From assembly GCF_000153185.1 (NCBI RefSeq), contig NZ_CH724150.1, positions 287,673 to 351,672 on the forward strand: a stretch of DNA of 64,000 nucleotides, read 5' to 3'. Of the stretch, positions 53,646 to 64,000 are shown in pieces; the first letter of the stretch is position 1; the number at the start of each line of letters is the position of its first letter. This stretch comes from Reinekea blandensis MED297 (GTDB lineage Bacteria > Pseudomonadota > Gammaproteobacteria > Pseudomonadales > Natronospirillaceae). The translations under genes were made by a program, and so were the position numbers. A model generated the notes under the pieces. It searched no databases, was not told the DNA's origin, and saw nothing but the letters and a program-made list of their open reading frames with translations.

Positions 53646-54879
53646 AGCGTAAAACCTCTGCGGGTGAAATCCTGGAGGCTTTCCAGGCAGGATAAATGGT
53701 CGACAAAACAGACAATACAAAGGTTGCTGAAGCGATCAGCCCAACATCACCCCACTTCAGTTCCGATGGGATGTAACTGATGAAATAAACATTTTCGTTC
53801 AGGAACTGAATGCCAAAGGTCGACTCGAACCAAGCTAAAATGTCGGCAACGGTCCAGGCTCCAATGACCCCAAGCATGACACCAATACTGATGCCGATGA
53901 TGCCGATGGCTGTGCCCTGAACCATAAACACGCCCAGTATCTGGCGACTGGTCGCGCCCAACGTTCGCAGAACCGCAATTTCGCCTTGTTTATCCGTCAC
54001 CAGCATGACCAGTGAAGAAACAATATTAAACGCCGCGACCGCGATGATCATGAACAACAGCAGACCGACTAATCGTTTTTCCAGCTGAATCGCCTGAAAC
54101 AGGTTGCCTTGAGTGCGCGTCCAATCCGACACATAGTAAACTTGTGGCAGGCTTCGTCCGACCTCAAGTGCAATTTGTGTCGCTTTGAACAGGTCGGCCG
54201 TTTTCAGTTGAACGCCATCAACGGCGTCGCCATACATCATCAGCTTGGCCAGATCGTCAATGTGGGTTACCACCAGACTGGCATCCAGTTCGGCGCCAAC
54301 TTTAAAGATCCCCACCACGGTAAAGCGTTTAAACCGGGGCTGAATGCCAGCGATGTTCACCGACAGTTCTGGCACCATGACTCGAAACTTATCGCCGACA
54401 GAGACATTCAGGATTCGAGCCAGGGACTGTCCAATGATGACGCCGAAAGACGATTGCTCCAAAGCTTCCAATGAACCAGCCACCATATGATCTGGCAAGA
54501 TAGACACACTGCCTAAGGTGTCCGGGTCAACGCCCGTGAGTAATGCGCCCTGGGTCCGGTCGTTACTGATCGCCATGCCTTGCGTTTTAATGTACGGTGA
54601 GGCACCAACAACCAGCGGGTGCTCGAGGGCGGCCTGGCGCACCTCTTCGGCGTTTCGCATCTCACCGGGCAGATAAATTTCTGCATGAGGCACCATCCCT
54701 AAAATGCGATTGCGCATTTCCCGGTCGAACCCATTCATTACCGACAACACGATGATCAGGACCATCACGCCCAATGTCAGCCCGATCATAGACACGCCGG
54801 AGATGAAAGATATAAAGTGATTTCTGCGTTTGGCGCGTAAGTACCTGAGGCCTATGTAAAAAGGCAACGAGTGCAGCAT
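53635..54879 (-). CDS. lolC: Lipoprotein-releasing ABC transporter permease LolC/LolE
   Basis: Inner-membrane permease of 414 aa: helix 1 (about 22-48: FISFISGVSMIGLTLGVMVL), a large periplasmic domain (about 50-265), then three C-terminal helices. LRTLGATSRQILGVFMVQGT and the C-terminal YPAWKASRISPAEVLRYE are typical of LolCE. Only one such gene is here, with lolD, whereas E. coli has lolC-lolD-lolE. The second may lie elsewhere, or this may be a single LolF-type permease. The upstream gene is divergent. Confidence 0.93.
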   Translation of the reverse strand: MLHSLPFYIGLRYLRAKRRNHFISFISGVSMIGLTLGVMVLIIVLSVMNGFDREMRNRILGMVPHAEIYLPGEMRNAEEVRQAALEHPLVVGASPYIKTQGMAISNDRTQGALLTGVDPDTLGSVSILPDHMVAGSLEALEQSSFGVIIGQSLARILNVSVGDKFRVMVPELSVNIAGIQPRFKRFTVVGIFKVGAELDASLVVTHIDDLAKLMMYGDAVDGVQLKTADLFKATQIALEVGRSLPQVYYVSDWTRTQGNLFQAIQLEKRLVGLLLFMIIAVAAFNIVSSLVMLVTDKQGEIAVLRTLGATSRQILGVFMVQGTAIGIIGISIGVMLGVIGAWTVADILAWFESTFGIQFLNENVYFISYIPSELKWGDVGLIASATFVLSVLSTIYPAWKASRISPAEVLRYES

Positions 54880-54973
54880 AGAAAAACCGTCCAGTAAGTG
54901 CAGCGATCCGCCACTATATTGACTACAATACCCAGTTAAGACCCATTTTACACAACTCTGACAACGGCCGAAT

Positions 54974-55531
54974 ATGACCCAAAATGATAAGACCCCTGAA
55001 GACCGACGCGAAGCGTTTCGGGTAGATATAAAAGCTTCGGTCTCATTGCAGAAACGCGAACCCGAACGAGTGGATCCAGCGGATTACTTCCAACAGCTGC
55101 ACACGCTATCGCTGTATGCGCAGTTTCAACAGCTTGATCAGGAACTCAACCAGGTTGCTGAACGCATTAAAGACCTCGCAACCTTTAAATCCATTGATAT
55201 TCTGCGGCGGCAGATTTCTGCACTGTCCAAGATCAGCGCTGTTCAAAGCCTGACCAGTGGAGACATGACGTCACAGACCGTCAACATCAGTGAAGGCGGC
55301 TGTTCGTTTGATGTCACGAGTCCTATGAGCATCGGTGACGAGTTTGCGACCGCGATCATTTTCCAACCAACCTACTTTGCTCTGTTTATGTTTTCAGAAG
55401 TCGTGGAAGTGACACCAACGGAATCAAACTTATCCCGTGTCCATCTCCGCTTTAAAGAACTTACCGATCGCCAAACCCAGCAAATCGTCAAACACATGTT
55501 CCAAGCTCAAACAGAACAAAAGAACGCATAG
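54974..55531 (+). CDS. PilZ-domain protein, likely c-di-GMP binding
   Basis: A 185-aa cytosolic protein. Both c-di-GMP-contacting motifs are present: RREAFRV near residues 11-17 (RxxxR) and NISEGGCSFDV (about 110-120, the N/DxSxxG loop). An extra helical segment of about 75 residues lies between them, with likely coiled-coil character (QFQQLDQELNQVAERIKDL). That insertion is unusual. It precedes agmatine deiminase by 7 bases and is probably co-transcribed with it, without a known functional link. Confidence 0.85.
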   Translation: MTQNDKTPEDRREAFRVDIKASVSLQKREPERVDPADYFQQLHTLSLYAQFQQLDQELNQVAERIKDLATFKSIDILRRQISALSKISAVQSLTSGDMTSQTVNISEGGCSFDVTSPMSIGDEFATAIIFQPTYFALFMFSEVVEVTPTESNLSRVHLRFKELTDRQTQQIVKHMFQAQTEQKNA

Positions 55532-55538
55532 GATTCCA

Positions 55539-56609
55539 ATGTCTCAAACTCGTGTATTACCACCGGAGTGGCACCCCCAGGACGCCGTGCTGTTAACCTG
55601 GCCCCACGCTGAAAGCGCTTGGGCAAGCCAGCTTGACGCCGTCGAACAAACCTATCTGGATCTGGTATCGAAGGTGTCTCATTATCAACGGGTCATTGTT
55701 CAGCTGCATCCGGGAACAGATCCCGTCACTCTGGTGCATCGCCTGAACGGCATGGCGGCAGATATGAGCAATTGCCTGTTTGTCGAGCTCGCCAGCGATG
55801 ATACCTGGGCCCGCGATCATGGCCCCATCACCGTTCTCGATGGTGAAACGCCAGTGTGTCTTGATTTTACGTTCAACGGCTGGGGTAACAAATTCCCAGC
55901 CGAACAAGATAACCTGCTGACTGAACAAATGTATCGCAAAGGGATCATTAATGACCTGAAACAGATTGACTGGGTCCTTGAAGGCGGCAGCATCGAATCT
56001 GATGGTCAGGGTACGTTGTTGACGACAACGGCTTGTTTGCTTAATGAAAACAGAAATGGACCGGTATCTCAGGAGGCACTGGAGGCTTCGTTAAAAGAAT
56101 GGTTTGGCTGCCAACAGGTTTTGTGGCTGAAACATGGTCATTTGGAAGGCGACGATACAGACGCCCACATCGATACTTTGGCTCGCTTTGCACCCGACAA
56201 CGTTATCGTGTTTCAGGGATGCACCGATGAATCAGATACGCATTATGAACCCTTGACGCAGATGAAGTCTGAGCTGGAGAAGATGCAAACAGTTGATGGC
56301 CGTCCTTACCGGTTACTTGGGCTGCCTTTCCCGATGGCTCGTTTCGCTCAGGATGGACACCGGTTACCCGCGACTTACGCAAACTTCCTGATCTGTAATC
56401 GACAGGTCATTGTGCCAACCTACGACGATCCTTCAGACAGTATTGCGTTAAGCATAATTGAACAGGCATTCCCTGAGCACTTTGTCACAGGCGTTAATGC
56501 CTTGCCGCTGATCGAGGAGCATGGTTCGATCCACTGTATCACCATGCAGCTGCCGGAAGGATCCGTTGCGAAGCACGCGGACTTTGACCATATCCCGATT
56601 AACGTCTGA
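55539..56609 (+). CDS. aguA: Agmatine deiminase family protein
   Basis: Hydrolyses agmatine to N-carbamoylputrescine in polyamine metabolism (356 aa). Family segments are LPPEWHPQDAVLLTWPHAES, WARDHGPITV, NGWGNKFP, and the catalytic Cys333 in HGSIHCITMQLPEG. ATG 55539 has AGGA at 5 bases. The longer reading lies inside the PilZ gene. The next enzyme, N-carbamoylputrescine amidase, is not adjacent here, so the pathway is inferred from family. Confidence 0.9.
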   Translation: MSQTRVLPPEWHPQDAVLLTWPHAESAWASQLDAVEQTYLDLVSKVSHYQRVIVQLHPGTDPVTLVHRLNGMAADMSNCLFVELASDDTWARDHGPITVLDGETPVCLDFTFNGWGNKFPAEQDNLLTEQMYRKGIINDLKQIDWVLEGGSIESDGQGTLLTTTACLLNENRNGPVSQEALEASLKEWFGCQQVLWLKHGHLEGDDTDAHIDTLARFAPDNVIVFQGCTDESDTHYEPLTQMKSELEKMQTVDGRPYRLLGLPFPMARFAQDGHRLPATYANFLICNRQVIVPTYDDPSDSIALSIIEQAFPEHFVTGVNALPLIEEHGSIHCITMQLPEGSVAKHADFDHIPINV

Positions 56610-56631
56610 CCCTGGCCAAAGCGATGATCGC

Positions 56632-59657
<3,026 letters not shown>

Positions 59658-59686
59658 TCGTTGCTGAGTTCAAGCGCTGATCTCGA

Positions 59687-60262
59687 TCAGCGCTGTCGCT
59701 CAAATGCTTCAGTTGACGCCAATTGATAAGCAGCATCGTACTGATTACTCGCTAATAAGAGCATATCGCATACCATTCTCGCGACGCCCTGCCCCCCTGA
59801 AACATTCAACTGAATGTTCGCTCGTTCAGCAACATAGGGATAAGCATCATTCGGGCAAAACGAAACGCCAACCGCCTGCATAACAGGCAGGTCGACCATA
59901 TCGTCCCCGGTAAAACAGCATTCACCTTTAGTAATACCGAGTGACTCAGCTAGCTGAATCACAGTGTCCAGTTTGTTTTTAGCGCCTGGAACATAGTGGA
60001 TAATGCCAAGCTCTTTAACACGCCTGGCAACCATTTCAGAGTCTTTCGCGGTTACCACAGCCACGGCAATCCCCATGTCCTGGAGCAACTTTAATCCGAC
60101 ACCATCGCGCACATGAAAAATCTTTATGGACTCGCCCCCTGCCTCATAGCAAAGCTGTCCATTCGTCAAAACACCATCGACATCAAAGATCGCTAACCGA
60201 ACCTTAGCTAATTCATTTCTAAGCGGGGCGATTATCTTCTCAAGCTCATCCAAATAAGTCAT
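59687..60262 (-). CDS. kdsC: 3-deoxy-manno-octulosonate-8-phosphate phosphatase KdsC
   Basis: HAD-type phosphatase (191 aa) that removes phosphate from Kdo-8-phosphate, the step after KdsA. The motif I aspartates (Asp27, Asp29) lie in FDVDGVLTNG, with VVTAKDSEMVARRVKEL and CCFTGDDMVDLPVMQAVGVS as later motifs. ATG 60262 has GGAGG upstream. The longer reading overlaps the HTH gene. Together with KdsA and KdsB the window holds three Kdo-pathway steps. Confidence 0.93.
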   Translation of the reverse strand: MTYLDELEKIIAPLRNELAKVRLAIFDVDGVLTNGQLCYEAGGESIKIFHVRDGVGLKLLQDMGIAVAVVTAKDSEMVARRVKELGIIHYVPGAKNKLDTVIQLAESLGITKGECCFTGDDMVDLPVMQAVGVSFCPNDAYPYVAERANIQLNVSGGQGVARMVCDMLLLASNQYDAAYQLASTEAFERQR

Positions 60263-60485
60263 TCGAAGGTCCCTCCGAAGTGTCTGATTCCTCAATGTCC
60301 AACCATCGATATGGCTTGAAAAAAGTTTGTTCAATTTGCCGGGCCAACGTCGCACTGAGTGGCTTTTCTCCAGAACAAATGGCTTGAGCCTTTCGTTCAC
60401 TGATGCCAAGACAGTTGGCAAAATCAATCATCTCCAAAGCGTTCTCATCGATGATGATGGCCAGTTTCTGAACCTGATGTTGCAT
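60246..60485 (-). CDS. Small HTH protein upstream of kdsC
   Basis: A 79-aa protein with a Cro/C1-type helix-turn-helix: LGISERKAQAICSGEKPLSA, then TLARQIEQTFFKPYRWLDIE. It is short but has a clean ORF, a GGAG upstream of the ATG (11-base spacing, so weaker) and overlaps kdsC by 17 bases. The function is unknown. Small regulators with ARQIEQxxxxPxxWLD motifs are known in gammaproteobacteria. It may be an operon partner of kdsC that regulates another gene. Confidence 0.65.
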   Translation of the reverse strand: MQHQVQKLAIIIDENALEMIDFANCLGISERKAQAICSGEKPLSATLARQIEQTFFKPYRWLDIEESDTSEGPSNDLFG

Positions 60486-60500
60486 GTATTTTGTGTCTCC

Positions 60501-60528
60501 AAAAAAAAGGCTGCTCAAGGCAGCCTTT
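60501..60528 (-). terminator. Rho-independent terminator of ppiD
   Basis: AAAGGCTGC pairs with GCAGCCTTT around a 5-base loop, and eight Ts follow leftward, 21 bases after the ppiD stop. It ends just upstream of the small HTH gene. Confidence 0.9.
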
Positions 60529-60549
60529 ATCACCAATTCAGCCTACAAC

Positions 60550-62391
60550 TTAACGACGAACGGTTATATCAGCCTTGTTTCTGGCCTGATTGTAGATGAT
60601 CTGATACTGGCTGCCACCGATACGGTTTTCAACCAGAGCAGTGGCCATTTCCCGCTGTTCTGTATCCGGTGCCGCATTGGTCACTGAGGTTAACGCTACA
60701 ACATAAGCGACACTGTCACCGGAGGTCTCACCCAGCACTAATCCATCTATCGGCTGAGGCAGTTCAAACGCCTTCGACACAACCGCGGATGGCAGCTCAC
60801 TGTTGTTACGGGTAATCGCGTCTGCAGTCTCCCAGCCATCACCCTGGATCTGTTGCGTTTCGATCACAGAGGCCATTTCGCTGTGCATCAGTTCTTCAGC
60901 TTTTTCTGCAGTCAGAATTGTGCGAACCTCTTCGACAACGGCCTCAAAAGACTCCACATCCTCAGGAGCATAGGCCTCTTTTTGCAGAGCCAACAAACTG
61001 CTATTTTCCAGTCGAACAACACTACTGATTAACCCATCTTCGATGACTTGAGCGCTGAAGGCTTGTTCAAGCGCTTCTGGATTATCAAATGGCGTATCGG
61101 CTGCACTTCGGGTAATCCAGTCGCTGGAAATCACCTCGGTCTGAAATAACTCGGCTACTTCTTCAATGGTATCAGTTGAGAATGCCGCATCTGAAAGCTG
61201 AGATTCAACCAGCAGAAGTTCTTCCTGGGCTTTACGTTCACGAATATCAGCAACAAGCTCATCACGAACTTCGCTCAGCGGTTCTGGATCGCTGGCATTT
61301 AAAGCATCCAAGCGAATTAAATGAACCCCATACTGAGTTTCAACCGGTGCAGATACTTGTCCAACTTCAGACAGCTCCAGTGCCGCATCGTAAAACTCAT
61401 CGACATAGACATCAGGGATGAGTTCGCCCAGAGAGCCACCAAACTCAGCGCTGCCCGGGTCATCAGATAGCTCAGAAGCCAGGTCTGCAAACTCTTCACC
61501 TTGATTCAGGCGAGTTAACGCAGCCTGCGCTTCGGCCTGATTATCGTCACCGTCAGCGAACAAAATATGAGAAATTTCGCGCACATTGTCTTCATTGAGT
61601 GACGCGACATAAGAATCATATTCCGATTGAATTTCCTGTTCGGTGACACTTTGCTGTTCTGCAAGTGAGTCCAGAGAAATCGTCAGGTAGCGTACTTTTA
61701 CGCTTTCTTCACTGAGAAACTGCTCCTGGTTTTGCTCATAGTAATCGCGAAGCTCGCCATCGCTAACCTCTACTTGCGCCAAATAGTTTTGAGATTCAAA
61801 AGCTTTGTACTGAAAACTACGCTCCTGAGCAATCAGGTTGGCATATCGGTCAATGGCTTTTTCAACAACAAACGCACTGTTTGCGACACCTGACTGAAAC
61901 TGGGCCAAAGCGGCCTGTTCTTTTTGAGCAGCAACGAATGACTGATGATTAAAACCATTGGCCGCCAGTACATTCAGATACCGATCCTGACTAAACTCAC
62001 CATCGATTTGAAAGGCGGGAATGTCGGCAAAAGACTGAACAACTTGATCTTCAGAAGCGTCAAAAGCCAATTTATCGGCCAATTGCATCTGAAGCTCTTG
62101 GCTGATTAAAGATTCGATAATTTCATCAGTTACAAACGATGAGTTCATTAATTGAGCCGCAGCTTCAGCACCAAATTGACTGGTCAATTCCTGCTGACGA
62201 CGACTTAATAATCGCTGATATTCTACCTCTGAAATGTCTTCGCCGTTGACGGTTGCTGGGGCAGAATTTCCGGCGATTGAAATGATCGATTCAGCACCAA
62301 AGAGTGTAAATGTGATGACGATCAGGCCAACAATGACCTTACCAGCGGTTCCTCTTGCTGAGTTACGGAGTGCGTCGAGCATTGAGATCAT
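60550..62391 (-). CDS. ppiD: Periplasmic folding chaperone PpiD
   Basis: Inner-membrane-anchored chaperone of 613 aa with a SurA-like N-terminal region and a parvulin domain (about 270-360: REISHILFADGDD, then FGGSLGELIPDVYVDEFYDA and YGVHLIRL). One N-terminal helix (about 14-34: TAGKVIVGLIVITFTLFGAE) anchors it with the bulk in the periplasm. It aids outer-membrane protein folding. Position after lon and hupB is conserved with E. coli. It has its own downstream terminator. Confidence 0.95.
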   Translation of the reverse strand: MISMLDALRNSARGTAGKVIVGLIVITFTLFGAESIISIAGNSAPATVNGEDISEVEYQRLLSRRQQELTSQFGAEAAAQLMNSSFVTDEIIESLISQELQMQLADKLAFDASEDQVVQSFADIPAFQIDGEFSQDRYLNVLAANGFNHQSFVAAQKEQAALAQFQSGVANSAFVVEKAIDRYANLIAQERSFQYKAFESQNYLAQVEVSDGELRDYYEQNQEQFLSEESVKVRYLTISLDSLAEQQSVTEQEIQSEYDSYVASLNEDNVREISHILFADGDDNQAEAQAALTRLNQGEEFADLASELSDDPGSAEFGGSLGELIPDVYVDEFYDAALELSEVGQVSAPVETQYGVHLIRLDALNASDPEPLSEVRDELVADIRERKAQEELLLVESQLSDAAFSTDTIEEVAELFQTEVISSDWITRSAADTPFDNPEALEQAFSAQVIEDGLISSVVRLENSSLLALQKEAYAPEDVESFEAVVEEVRTILTAEKAEELMHSEMASVIETQQIQGDGWETADAITRNNSELPSAVVSKAFELPQPIDGLVLGETSGDSVAYVVALTSVTNAAPDTEQREMATALVENRIGGSQYQIIYNQARNKADITVRR

Positions 62392-62422
62392 GACCTCGTT
62401 TTAGTAGCTCTAAAATAAAAAA

Positions 62423-62444
62423 AGCGTATCGGAGACGATACGCT
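62423..62444 (-). terminator. Rho-independent terminator of hupB
   Basis: AGCGTATCG pairs with CGATACGCT around GAGA, followed leftward by a run of Ts. It lies 45 bases after the hupB stop and 32 bases before the ppiD ATG. Confidence 0.92.
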
Positions 62445-62488
62445 GTTATCTAGAAAAGCAGTACAGCGGGCTATTGGCCCGCGAGCAC

Positions 62489-62761
62489 TTAGTTAACTGC
62501 GTCTTTCAGGGCTTTACCGGCTTTAAAGCCTGGCACTTTAGCCGCAGCGATTTGAATGGGCTCACCCGTCTGCGGGTTGCGACCGGTGCGCGCTGCGCGT
62601 TCTTTCACTGCAAACGTACCGAAGCCAACCAAAACGACCTGATCACCTTCTTTCAAGGCGTTCGTTACAGAATCGACCATCGCATCCAGTGCACGACCAG
62701 CAGAAGCTTTAGAAATGTCTGCAGCAGCAGCAACTGCATCAATCAATTCGGATTTATTCAC
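62489..62761 (-). CDS. hupB: DNA-binding protein HU-beta
   Basis: A 90-aa nucleoid protein. [20 protein letters not shown] opens the protein, and the DNA-clasping arm reads [20 protein letters not shown]. Start is GTG 62761, with GGGGAA upstream. It has a strong promoter just after lon (62882-62911) and a terminator after the gene. Order lon-hupB-ppiD is the same as in E. coli. Confidence 0.97.
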   Translation of the reverse strand: MNKSELIDAVAAAADISKASAGRALDAMVDSVTNALKEGDQVVLVGFGTFAVKERAARTGRNPQTGEPIQIAAAKVPGFKAGKALKDAVN

Positions 62762-62881
62762 ACTATTCCCCTTTACTTAGTTTTATAGGTATCGAAGCGA
62801 TGCCTGGGCAACCTGATTCGGTTCCGGCCCAACGACCCTTTTCAGATGACTATGAATACGTTGTAATTCTACCAACGTCAA

Positions 62882-62911
62882 TTTATACCAGCCTCGAAAA
62901 ACAGCTGTCAA
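62882..62911 (-). promoter_or_regulatory. Strong sigma-70 promoter of hupB
   Basis: Read leftward: perfect -35 TTGACA (62906-62911), an 18-bp spacer, and -10 TATAAA (5/6, 62882-62887). It begins 6 bases after the lon stop. A second TTGACG further downstream may mark a tandem promoter. Confidence 0.65.
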
Positions 62912-62916
62912 GCAGC

Positions 62917-64000
62917 TTAGTGCGTACTAATACTGCTTTCTTCGCTGTTCTTTGACTTCTGTTTGGAAATTGCTGTGGCAACTTCCTCATCAGACAGAGC
63001 TTCTGGCTTTTGCTCCAAAGCAATGTCCAAAACTTCATCAATCCATGAAACCGGACGAATATCGAGTTCGTTCTTGATGTTATCAGGAATCTCTTTCAAA
63101 TCCCTCACATTTTCTTCAGGAATGATAACTGTTTTTATCCCGCCACGGTGCGCTGCAAGCAGCTTTTCTTTTAAACCACCAATGGGCAGAACCTGGCCGC
63201 GCAGAGCGATTTCACCGGTCATGGCCACATCTGCACGAACCGGTATCCGGGCAAGCACAGAAACCAAAGCAGTACACATACCGATGCCGGCTGACGGGCC
63301 ATCTTTTGGTGTCGCTCCTTCCGGGACATGGATATGAATGTCTTTGGTTTCGTGAAAATTCGGTAGAATACCGAGACCCTGTGCCCGACTGCGGACGACC
63401 GTCAGTGCCGCCTGGATGGACTCTTTCATAACGTCACCCAAGGAGCCGGTGCGCATTACAGCGCCCTTACCTGCAACACAGCTGGCTTCAAGATTTAACA
63501 GTTCACCACCCACCGACGTCCATGCCAGCCCGGTGACCATACCGATCTGGTTTTCTTTATCCGCAATGCCGTATTTGAACTTTTGGACCCCGGAATAATC
63601 TTCTAACTGCTCCGCTTCGATTGACCGAGCCTGCTTAGATTTGTCCAGAACGTTCTGCATGACCACCTTACGGCAGACTTTGGCAATTTCTCGTTCCAAA
63701 CCACGCACCCCGGCTTCACGGGTATAGTGGCGAATCAGCCCCAGAATCGCTTCATCGGTTAAGGTTAACTCACCTTCTTTTAAGCCGTTGCTTTTCATTT
63801 GCTTCGGAATCAGATATCGCTGAGCAATGTTCAGTTTTTCGTCTTCGGTGTAACCAGGAATACGGATAACTTCCATCCGATCCAACAACGGCCCGGGGAT
63901 ATTCATACTGTTAGATGTACAGATAAACATCACATCTGACAGGTCATAATCGACCTCCAGATAATGATCGTTAAAAGTGTGGTTTTGCTCTGGATCCAAC
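62917..64000 (-). CDS. lon: Lon protease (C-terminal part, runs off the window)
   Basis: ATP-dependent serine protease. Only about 360 C-terminal residues are in view, starting near E. coli residue 420 at DPEQNHTFNDHYLEVDYDLS. The AAA+ remainder (MFICTSNSMNIPGPLLDRME) and the protease domain are complete, with the catalytic Ser in PKDGPSAGIGM and Lys in GGLKEKLLAAHRGG. The true start lies beyond 64000. The first codon in view is an internal Leu, not a start. Followed by hupB. Confidence 0.97.
   Translation of the reverse strand, partial: LDPEQNHTFNDHYLEVDYDLSDVMFICTSNSMNIPGPLLDRMEVIRIPGYTEDEKLNIAQRYLIPKQMKSNGLKEGELTLTDEAILGLIRHYTREAGVRGLEREIAKVCRKVVMQNVLDKSKQARSIEAEQLEDYSGVQKFKYGIADKENQIGMVTGLAWTSVGGELLNLEASCVAGKGAVMRTGSLGDVMKESIQAALTVVRSRAQGLGILPNFHETKDIHIHVPEGATPKDGPSAGIGMCTALVSVLARIPVRADVAMTGEIALRGQVLPIGGLKEKLLAAHRGGIKTVIIPEENVRDLKEIPDNIKNELDIRPVSWIDEVLDIALEQKPEALSDEEVATAISKQKSKNSEESSISTH

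Overview
This is a chromosomal window from a free-living, probably marine, gammaproteobacterium. The core gene order (rne next to rluC, sppA, maf, yceD, rpmF, plsX, fabD, fabG, acpP, fabF, pabC, mltG, tmk, holB, pilZ on one side and murB, ptp, kdsB, lpxK, exbD, exbB, comEC, lolD, lolC on the other) is the arrangement known from Pseudomonas and the Oceanospirillales. Moderate GC, a secreted laminarinase and a SulP permease suggest a marine oceanospirillal (Saccharospirillaceae-like) organism. That placement is inference, because there is no rRNA marker in the window. I see no rRNA, tRNA, CRISPR array, insertion sequence or complete prophage.

Layout. 1-3.4 kb: the end of a branched-chain-type ABC uptake operon with an acyl-CoA ligase and a TetR regulator. 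3.5-5.4 kb: an orphan laminarinase with two CBM6 modules and a LacI-type operator upstream. 5.4-8.1 kb: a MatP-like ribbon-helix-helix protein and a NarL/DesK-type two-component system. 8.1-12.4 kb: a PrpA-type phosphatase, a solitary tyrosine recombinase, glutathione reductase and a GNAT enzyme. 12.5-20.0 kb: a type II secretion operon gspE-F-G-H-I-J-K-L-M without gspC, gspD or gspN. 20.2-24.9 kb: a hybrid sensor protein whose kinase residues are lost, a PstS-OmpA fusion behind a Pho-box-like site, an HTH-only LysR and a MOSC protein. 24.9-30.4 kb: a SulP permease, etfB-etfA and divergent ETF-quinone oxidoreductase, which form the electron-transfer route from beta-oxidation to the quinone pool. 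30.4-43.3 kb: the large leftward lipid, cell-envelope and replication cluster. 43.3-46.4 kb: rne with a 430-base leader. 46.4-54.9 kb: envelope genes (MurB, KdsB, LpxK, ExbBD, ComEC, LolCD). 55-64 kb: a PilZ protein with agmatine deiminase, DinG-type helicase, kdsA facing kdsC, ppiD, hupB and the C-terminal part of lon, which runs off the right edge.

How it works together. Lipid A and Kdo supply (LpxK, KdsA, KdsB, KdsC), fatty-acid synthesis (PlsX, FabD/G/F, AcpP), peptidoglycan synthesis (MurB, MltG) and lipoprotein export (LolCD) make up an envelope-building block. The T2SS could export the laminarinase. The least ordinary features are the degenerate hybrid kinase, the MatP-like gene with inverted 11-bp sites around its promoter and a matS-like site 3 kb away, the HTH-only LysR, a terminator that abuts the pabC start codon, and an apparently leaderless yceD promoter. 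I did not find a clearly new multi-gene system. The findings are leads of limited strength, and searches that could not be run here are named for each.
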